From NCBI GenBank assembly GCA_024449915.1, contig JAMZAV010000029.1:744001-808000 (forward strand): DNA of 64,000 nucleotides, written 5' to 3'. The position numbers and the translations under genes were made by a program. Shown here piece after piece: positions 56,801 to 64,000 of this stretch; the stretch's first letter is position 1, and each line of letters begins with the position of its first letter. The notes under the pieces were generated by a model, which was not told where the DNA came from, ran no database searches, and saw only the letters and a program-made list of their open reading frames with translations. The DNA comes from Sweltsa coloradensis (lineage: Eukaryota; Arthropoda; Insecta; Plecoptera; Chloroperlidae).

Positions 56801-58310
56801 TGAAAAAATTAAAACTGGTGAATAGGGAATATGCATGCATGCACCACATAAAGCCCTAGCCAAAACAGATGAGTGCAAGATTACTTGAATGAGAGTAAAA
56901 CCTTACACTAGAGTACTAATACTGCATAATGAATGGTAAACAAAAGTAGAGGTGCAGCGTACAGGGTATAGCGAAGCATATCGCTATTGTGGGCGCGGTA
57001 ATTCTTATTGGGAAGATGTGTTCCCCACGGTTGCTGACAAAAACTGAGGCAATTTGCAGCGTCCCTGCGGAACTCTCCTAAAACAAGATATTGAACTCGA
57101 ACCGCAGGTGCGTGCATGTTATGTCACAGCTGCGTTGGTGTTTGGTACATAGTAAATTGCTGGGATGACAAAAAAACATTTATTCGTAGTGCCTGTTGAT
57201 GGTTGGGAATCTCACAGATTTTTCTGGTTCATACAAAAGAAAAACAAACTGAATGATTGTGCAGTGCAACGGAGACCGTTATTTAATGTAAAACGCTGTA
57301 ATGTTTCCAATGGTACATGCTTACAAAAATATAATTTCAGCAAATCATGTATGTTCAAAAAAGATCCTGAAAAAGCTATTCTAAACTATGATTCTATTCT
57401 GATTGACATTGGTCGTTATATAACTTCAGGTCACATGCAATGTTACAAACCTGCACGACACTGGGACTACGATTAAAATATTTTTAGTTTAATTTTTTAA
57501 GTGCCAGCAAAATTATTAAAAGAGCTTCATCAAAGTAAGATTATAGGGATAATTTGTTTTAAATTGGCGTTAATTTTGGAAGGACACATACAAAATATTT
57601 AATAAAGTAACAAACCTGAGACATACAATTTATAACTTAAAAACTTGTTGCCTAGAGGTTGGTTTGGTATGGGGAGAAAATTAAAACAGGTGCAATCATG
57701 CTTACCTTGAAATAGTGAGTTACTCTAACTCCGACGGGTGAACAAGGCTGTCCAAGCCGAAAGGTTTTGTCGTATATGAATATTTTATGTGTAAATATAA
57801 ACGTGTGATCTTCACCTCCAGCACGGCTGCCATACTTTTTCAAGGAAAGCTGATGATATTTATCATTCTTCCCCCCCCCCCCCACACACACACACACATA
57901 TTAAAAACTATTTTAAAAGTTGAAAACAAAATTGTCAATTATCATTTACTTAAATCCTTTGAAATCATTAGCTCGAAATATTTATGCATGACTTAGGTAC
58001 TTTCACAGGAAATAAAATGTTTAAAAAAATGTTAAATCTAGTTGAAACAATTATCAGTCTTGTGTCTTATAAATTATCGAATTTAAAGAACAATGAACAT
58101 TGTGAAATTGAACGTCTGTGTGTGTGTTGTTGCCTAGAGGCTGAAGATGTTTCCAGATAAGCAACATGTGTAACTATTTTAATCTGGTTTATTAAACATT
58201 TGTATGTAAAATCTGTTCTAAAGTGTGTCTTGAACGCACAATTTGGAAGTCAGGGCAACATGTTGAACCATCTAAAGACACAAGTTCCATTAATTTTTCT
58301 CCCGGGGTCG
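56801..58310. other. no gene recognised; poly-C and (CA)n tract at 57871-57897
   Basis: A + frame at 57165-57476 (103 codons, basic, Cys-containing) has no known domain and no support as a gene. A C-run followed by ACACACAC lies at about 57871-57897. Nothing else identified. Confidence 0.35.
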
Positions 58311-58313
58311 ACA

Positions 58314-58864
58314 ACTTAAAATTATACCTAGTTTTTAACAAGCGCCGAACTGCGACAAGAAGAGATCGGATGCTACAACATCACTAATAGTCGACATGAT
58401 TGTCTCAGATCTTGTTCCCATTACGACAGTTGCAGGCTTAATAAATTTAATCAGGTTACTTGAGCCAAAGTATAGGCCCTAATGCCATCGCGTAAATCTG
58501 TCGCTGCGATGATACGTTGTAAGTACAATAAAAACACGAAGAATTGAAGCTTGTCACAAGGGGTCGACAACTTAAAATTATACCTAGTTTCTTACACAAT
58601 TGCCAAACTGCGACAAGAAGAGATCGGATGCTACAACATCACTAATAGTCGACATGAATTGTCTCAGATCTTGTTCCCATTACGACAGTTGCAGGCTTCA
58701 TAAATTTAATCAGGTTACTTGAGCCAAAGTATAGGCCCTAATGTCATCGCGTAAATCTGTCGCTGCGATGATACGTTAACGGTTAAAGTACAATAAAAAC
58801 ACGAAAAATTGAAGCTTGTCACAAGGGGTCGACAACTTAAAATTATACCTAGTTTCTTACACAA
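58314..58864 (+). repeat. ~250-bp tandem duplication, about 2.2 copies
   Basis: GGGGTCGACAACTTAAAATT starts at 58314, 58560 and 58825 (periods 246 and 265). The first two units are nearly identical, including CGACAAGAAGAGATCGGATG and CATCGCGTAAATCTGTCGCT; the second carries small insertions. The third stops after about 40 bp. No frame is conserved between units. Confidence 0.9.
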
Positions 58865-59169
58865 GAATTCCCTAGCAATGGAAGGTCAAGCAACAAAAAA
58901 CAAAGTCAATGAGGATAACCCACTTTCAACTAAATGTGTTTGCCCATCCCCAGAGGCAGGTATTTGGGGTGAAAATAAAAGCAATTTTTCGTTTTATTAT
59001 GCCCAAAAGTGGTGAATTGGCGGTGAAAATAAATCTCTATAATTATAGCTCTCTCTCCCCCTTGATTTTTTTTTTATTTTTGGGTGTGGAATCTTTTAAA
59101 TGATTTGCAGATATCAATAAAATGAAGTTATGGGAATTTAGATAGTTCAGTGGAACGTATAGTACTCAT

Positions 59170-61430
59170 CTTTGTTGTTTGTTTTTTTTTCATTCATTCA
59201 TTATTTATTGACCATGTTTTGAGCTCTTTTGCTCTGTTACAGGGCATATAGTATAGCATTTACAACATCCAGTTTCTAGATACAATTTACATTTCAATGT
59301 ATTATTTGAAAAAAGAAACATGTAATATGCACATAAGATTATCAGCTATTATCTACTAGAAGTACCTAGAATATAACACTAATTTGGCCATACAGGCCAG
59401 TTCCTTGAATTTAATAATATTCTTTTAACCTGTTTTTGAAAACTGCTATGTTATCGGGTAGGGGGTTTAGAACCTTATTATCCAGACCATTCCAAATCTT
59501 AACTGCAGACCCCACAAATGAATTTTTTCCTACTTCTGTCCTAAATCTAGGAACAAAGAGTTTATTTCTATGGTCATTTTTACCAATGAAGGTGGCTGCT
59601 TGCAGTCTTTTATTAATATCCGACCAAGCTGGTTGACCTGATTGTGCCTTATACACTCCACACAGTTTAGAGAATTTTCTCCTATCTTCTAGGGATTTCC
59701 ATTCTAGGTCTTTTATCATTTCTGATACACTGTACATTCGCCCATATTTCCCTAGCACTTTGCGGGCAGCCCTTCTTTGTACCTTTTCAATGGCTTCCTT
59801 ATGGCATTTAGTATGCAGATCCCAAATACAGCTGGCATATTCAAGCGTGGGCCTCACTATTTCTGTGAATGCTTTGCTCCGTACGTGAGCACTACAACCC
59901 CTTAGATTTCGCATAACAAAGTTAAGATTTTTATTTCCCTTGCTCACTACTTTATTTATATGATCCCCCCAGTTCAGTTTCCCATTAAGAATTATAACTA
60001 GATGTTTACTGGACTCCAAGTACTTCAAATCTTTGCCTTCCATTTTATACTGAAATTTAAAGGGGGCTCTCTTGGTATACTTTATCAGCTGACTTTTTTC
60101 TGCATTAAGTTTCATTTTGTTTGTAGTAACCCACTGCATAATCATATCTATGGTCATTTGGAGGATCAGGCAGTCATTAATGTCTTTGATTTTACTGTAT
60201 ATGATACAGTCGTCTGCAAAGAGTCTTAGAATTACATTTCCATTTAGTCCAGCACCTATATCATCAATAAATATGAGGAATAATAGTGGCCCAAGCACAC
60301 TTCCTTGGGGGACCCCGGATGATACTGGTAATTGGTCTGAATACTGAGTCCCGATCTTTACTACTTGTACTCTCCCTGTGAGCCACTCATCGACCCATTT
60401 GACTATTCTGCTGTCCAATCCTATCCTGTTCAATTTTTCCATTAGTATGTCGTGTGGGACCGCGTCGAAAGCTTTGGAGAAATCAAGCATGATTGCGTCT
60501 ACCTCCCCCTTCTCGTCAACCTCTTCAGATAGGTCTTGCAGTAAACCTGCCAACTGGGATTCACACGAGTGACCCTCTCTGAATCCGTGTTGGTTTTTTG
60601 ATAATTTATCATACTTATTTAGGATGGATCTTATGTACTGGCCTATCAATGTTTCAAATACCTTACATATGCTGCTTGTTAGACTGATAGGCCTGTAATT
60701 TTCAGGGCTATCTTTCCCACCTCCTTTATGAATAGGTGAAATGCATGCTGATTTCCAGTCACTTGGAATCTGGCCATTATTAATTGAAATATTAAAAAGA
60801 GTATGCAAAAATGGTACTATGGCTACGTCTGCTATCTTAAGGAAGTCATTTGTAATTCCATCTAATCCTGGGGACTTATGGTTTTTAAGTTTTCTTATAG
60901 CTTTGAGAATGCTGTTCCTACTGAAAGTAAAACTTTCGCTGCCTGAACTTTCTTCTATTTTGCTTCTATCAAATGCCGTTTTTTGTCCAAAAACACTCGC
61001 ATAGTGGTTGTTGACCACATTTGCTTTCTCTAGGTCATCGGTTATTCTATTTGATCCTTGTTGCAAAACGGCAATTTTACTTTTGTTTTCCCTTCTATTC
61101 CTAATATGCTTATAAAATGTGCGAAACTTTTTGTCCCCGTCTTTGTCATCAAGTATGTTAGTCATATATTTATCATACGCTTCTCTTTTAAGGTCCAGTA
61201 AGGTTTTACTGCACTCGTTAAACTTCTTTCTATTAAAATGTCTATTTTTATATAACCTATTGCATTTCCGTTTTAAACTTTTAATTTCCCGTGTATAGTA
61301 CACTGGATCATGCCCATGTTTTAATATTTTTTTGGGTATGTATTTCTCAGTGGCTTTCTTTACAATTTCCGTGAATGAATGCCAATATTCTTCTATACTT
61401 GTTCCCTCAGTTACTGACCATTCGGTATAC
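59170..61430 (-). mobile_element. CR1/L2-group LINE, 5'-truncated (-)
   Basis: On the minus strand the copy begins near 61430, inside the linker before the RT. It runs through the RT frame and a ~240-bp 3' UTR, and ends AATAAATAATGAATGAATGA plus poly-A near 59170. A TGAA-type tail and FADD-type RT without RNase H are typical of the L2/CR1 group; clade is inference. It is on the opposite strand to the 2A-bearing 5' piece at 55612 and is a separate insertion. Confidence 0.85.
59411..61303 (-). CDS. LINE reverse transcriptase (long intact frame)
   Basis: A 630-codon frame (open upstream to about 61430, so the first Met is not a true start). RT blocks are in order: LKNHKSPGLDGITNDFLK (139-156), IPSDWKSACISPIHKGGGKD (179-198), ENYRPISLTSSICKVFE (201-217), QHGFREGHSCESQL (238-251), IMLDFSKAFDAVPH with the first catalytic Asp (271-284), SSGVPQGSVLGPLLFLIFID (328-347) and LRLFADDCIIYS with the catalytic Asp pair (359-370). 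Then MKLNAEKSQLIKY and the C-terminal REIVRPTLEYAS-type thumb region (EIVRPTLEYASCIWD), ending FKNRLKEYY. RT primes on nicked target DNA and copies the element RNA. The absence of stops suggests a fairly recent insertion, though the 5' half is missing. Only shadow frames lie on the other strand. Confidence 0.9.
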   Translation of the reverse strand: MYYTREIKSLKRKCNRLYKNRHFNRKKFNECSKTLLDLKREAYDKYMTNILDDKDGDKKFRTFYKHIRNRRENKSKIAVLQQGSNRITDDLEKANVVNNHYASVFGQKTAFDRSKIEESSGSESFTFSRNSILKAIRKLKNHKSPGLDGITNDFLKIADVAIVPFLHTLFNISINNGQIPSDWKSACISPIHKGGGKDSPENYRPISLTSSICKVFETLIGQYIRSILNKYDKLSKNQHGFREGHSCESQLAGLLQDLSEEVDEKGEVDAIMLDFSKAFDAVPHDILMEKLNRIGLDSRIVKWVDEWLTGRVQVVKIGTQYSDQLPVSSGVPQGSVLGPLLFLIFIDDIGAGLNGNVILRLFADDCIIYSKIKDINDCLILQMTIDMIMQWVTTNKMKLNAEKSQLIKYTKRAPFKFQYKMEGKDLKYLESSKHLVIILNGKLNWGDHINKVVSKGNKNLNFVMRNLRGCSAHVRSKAFTEIVRPTLEYASCIWDLHTKCHKEAIEKVQRRAARKVLGKYGRMYSVSEMIKDLEWKSLEDRRKFSKLCGVYKAQSGQPAWSDINKRLQAATFIGKNDHRNKLFVPRFRTEVGKNSFVGSAVKIWNGLDNKVLNPLPDNIAVFKNRLKEYY

Positions 61431-61585
61431 CCAAAAGCGGTGAATTGGTATTGAAAATAACTTATAATTAACAGTTTTTAGTGGTGAGAATTCGTTTTTA
61501 CAGTAAATACCTGCCTCTACCCATCCCTATAATAGTCTAGTTTCCTGGTTTGTTGTTTTCTGTACGCTCGGCCTCGGCATCGTGA

Positions 61586-61858
61586 TTAACTTCTGTGTTT
61601 TCTGCGAGTCCAACGGTGTTTTTCTGATAGCTGGACAGTGTTTTCTGTGCGCTCGGCCTCGGCGTCATGATTAACTTCTGTGTTTTCTGTGCGCTCGGCC
61701 TCGTGGTTAACTTCTGTGTTTTCTGTTAGCTGGACGGTGTTTACTTGCTTTGCTGTAGACGAGGATTGAACTGCATGAGCTCTCTTGCTTTCGTTATTCA
61801 ATTTATTTCTGATAGCGATTTCTACATCTTTCTCGGAAAAGTTTGGGAACTTGGCCAT
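61586..61858 (-). CDS. small hypothetical protein with tandem ENTEVNH repeats
   Basis: A 90-codon minus frame starting at ATG 61858: MAKFPNFSEKDVEIAIRNKL, NNESKRAHAVQSSSTAKQVN, then three imperfect repeats of (E)NTEVNHDAEAERT. The repeats reflect tandem DNA units of about 45-55 bp. I do not recognise it. The N-terminal 30 residues have a plausible helical, charged composition, so it could be the first exon of a gene or TE-encoded protein. The C-terminal end (SEKHRWTRRKHRS) looks out of register with the repeats, which suggests a frame slip. Confidence 0.35.
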   Translation of the reverse strand: MAKFPNFSEKDVEIAIRNKLNNESKRAHAVQSSSTAKQVNTVQLTENTEVNHEAERTENTEVNHDAEAERTENTVQLSEKHRWTRRKHRS

Positions 61859-61859
61859 G

Positions 61860-62755
61860 ACATGAGCTGTAAATATCCCAACAGACAGTACAATTAGTGT
61901 ATTAGATTACTGATGACCTAGTATTGAATATTCTGAAACACCATATTAGTAGAGATGTTTGAAAATAGTTTTATTATTTTTCTAATGTAGCCTTAAGATT
62001 TGTAAATTTTGATGTTATTCGATGTTGATTTTCTTCCATAAATTCCTCACAAATATGCCAATTAAATATCAATTCAAAATAAAGTTTAGCCCGCGAGTCT
62101 TACAGCAGGTGCAAACAAATTTACCATGGGCGCGGAACTTTGAACGATTATTCGTTGTAATTTCAGATAAATTATCAGTAATAAAAGCACCGTTTTGGCT
62201 AATAATGGCAAAATCAATGTAATTTTTCTTTGATAAACATCCATTTCGACTTTATTTAGCATTTAACACAAATTTTGACTTAATATCTTTTAAATCACAA
62301 ATTTTTATTTTTATTCGAATTTTTAGCTAGCGAAAAACGAAACACCTATACATATTAGTAATTAAATTAACGTTGAAGATAATTTTACAGGTAGAATTGA
62401 ACAAGTTTCAATTGTTTATAGTAAACTATATACTCGCCTACATTAATTGAATCTCGAGATTAACTCCTGGCCCCTGCTTATGTCCATCAACTAGCAAATC
62501 ATGCATGCATTACATTTCAGTAGGCCTACCAACCAAGTTATCTTTCTATTTAACAATCATGAAATAAAAGCAGGCCTACTGGGCTTTTTAGGTTACTGTT
62601 TACTTGGTAAAATGTGAAATTGCTTTGAAAATTTTAAATACGTCTACACGTTACCTTTGATAATATAGGCCTAGGCCTGTCATAGTTTAATTACATGAAT
62701 AAATAATAAAGTATAAGCTAGCAAGGAACCAAACAGCATGCCTACTTGGAAACGC
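61860..62755. other. no gene recognised
   Basis: AT-rich. The + frame 62022-62222 has no motif. Confidence 0.35.
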
Positions 62756-62759
62756 CACA

Positions 62760-63110
62760 TCAGGAAGGTAAAAAGGCAGGGCTAAAAAAATACTATGCCC
62801 GAGATGTCCGGGTCACGTAAAAAAAGGGGTCGCGGGCAAGTAAATTCCAATAATCCCGTGACCGGGAAAAAGATCCCACTTGTCCAGTCATAAGTCACAT
62901 GCGTCGTGATTACAGATTTCGTAATCTGTGTACACATAATACGTATACATCGCAAATTCTTTTCCCACACGTAGGCTATTGGCTGGTCCGGGCCGGTCAC
63001 CTGCGAGGATCGTACGCGCATCTTGCATGCGCCGTTAGGCTGATACAAACGCGCAAGCGCGGCTGGTAAAAACATATCCACTGCAAGAGCGCGGATGGAA
63101 GGAAATTTAT
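62760..63110. other. GC-richer block of unknown nature
   Basis: About 350 bp with high GC and CpG (CGCGCATCTTGCATGCGCCG, ACAAACGCGCAAGCGCGG) and a 99-codon minus frame (62782-63081) lacking any known domain. Could be a promoter-like or TE block. The final 63111-64000 is AT-rich with nothing identified. Confidence 0.3.
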
Positions 63111-64000
63111 CTCGTGGGTAGGAACTAGGAAGTACACTTTTTAATTGATTTTTGTAAATAATAGGTGGGGAAAACGTATTAGATAGGATCGTTTTAGACG
63201 GGAAGTTTTATGGGTCCTACTGGTTAACATAATAACAAATAAAAAACAGTGTTAAATCAGGCAGGAAAACACTTATAAAGGGAACGATTTAGCAGGATTT
63301 TACTTAGCCTAACATAATTAATTTTAAATAAATTAAGTTTTTAAGTTTTCTGCCCAGGCATGTAAAATTATCTACAACATGCCCAGCCAGGCATGTGCCA
63401 TTTGATAAATATTTTGAGCCCTGAAAGGTAATAATTATTCTACTATATTCAGGGCCAGTTTCTGATTACATAAATATCAAATTTTAATTAATTTATTATA
63501 TAATATTTTTAGTCGTAAAAGTGAGCTTAAAGGTTTACACATAATATGGAGGGAAAAACAGGGCACTAGATGTCATAACCCTACAACCAATCAGTGTGCC
63601 CATTGGAAAAAATATTTTTGACGATTATCTTTTTTATATAACATAAGTCTATTTTGGAATCAAATTTGTTTCTCGTAGGCCTATGATAAAGAAATACTAA
63701 CAAACAATAATTTGTATAACATCATAACATATGCAAACTTTGTGTAGGCATATAGGCTACATTTTTAAGGATTAACGGTTTTATGATAACATATTTTTAT
63801 AATTAAAATGTCAACAATGTATCGTTTTAACACGAGCTAATGAACGGCCGAGCAGTGAATTTTGCTTCCTGATCTAGAAGACCGTGGTCAATTTCATTCA
63901 TAACAAGGCATATGACGCACACGTCTATTCTCCCGTAAAAACTTTGTACCCTACCACTGGTAAAAAAGTAAAAAGTATTCTTTTATTTATTTTTCTGTAC

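Noticed and set aside
57165..57476. 103-codon + frame as a gene
   Set aside because: No domain, no repeat context and no splice or promoter support; cannot be told from a chance frame.
1..64000. CRISPR array, operon or prokaryotic mobile element
   Set aside because: No regularly spaced repeats with unique spacers; GT-AG exons, SINEs and LINEs show eukaryotic nuclear DNA.

Overview
The window is a piece of an AT-rich, repeat-saturated animal nuclear genome. It holds split genes with GT-AG introns, tRNA- and 5S-derived SINEs, LINEs and many MITE-like elements. The one recognisable host gene is a dpr-family (defective proboscis extension response) cell-surface immunoglobulin gene, which points to an insect. 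Repeat content and large introns would suit a hemipteran or polyneopteran, but I cannot fix the order from sequence alone.

Layout: (1) 1-12 kb is the 3' half of the dpr-like gene on the + strand. Three coding exons (3145-3253, 9738-10022, 11809-11957) join in phase 1 and carry the end of Ig1, all of Ig2 and a short C-terminal hydrophobic tail with a stop. The upstream Ig1 and signal-peptide exons are not visible and should lie 5' of the window. The introns are filled with SINEs, a (CAGT)n microsatellite, a hAT-type MITE, a palindromic hairpin and a SINE that landed on the donor site of the Ig2 exon. (2) 12-36 kb is gene-poor: SINE copies, a decayed RT fragment, the 3' end of a Ty3/gypsy pol on the minus strand (21.6-22.9 kb), then a cluster of four copies of an unnamed dispersed element (22.9-25.8 kb). 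(3) 36.5-38.7 kb has a 5S-rRNA-headed SINE and a decayed RNase-H-bearing LINE. (4) 38.7-55 kb has SINEs, several TIR elements, a perfect 110-bp inverted repeat and one stretch open on both strands. (5) 55-62 kb has two LINE pieces on opposite strands: a 5' piece with a 2A-like motif, PHD-like finger and partial endonuclease, and a 3' piece with a long intact RT frame. A tandem duplication lies between them. (6) 62-64 kb is unassigned.

Most of the window is therefore intron or intergenic sequence built by mobile elements. Points most worth a second look: target-site duplication of a dpr splice donor by a SINE; SINEs sharing one 3' tail behind different Pol III heads (tRNA, 5S); the 2A-like motif in the LINE ORF; the perfect 110-bp hairpin; and the elements that vary in length through internal ~160-bp tandem repeats. 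I saw no CRISPR array, operon, prokaryotic gene or bona fide tRNA/rRNA gene.
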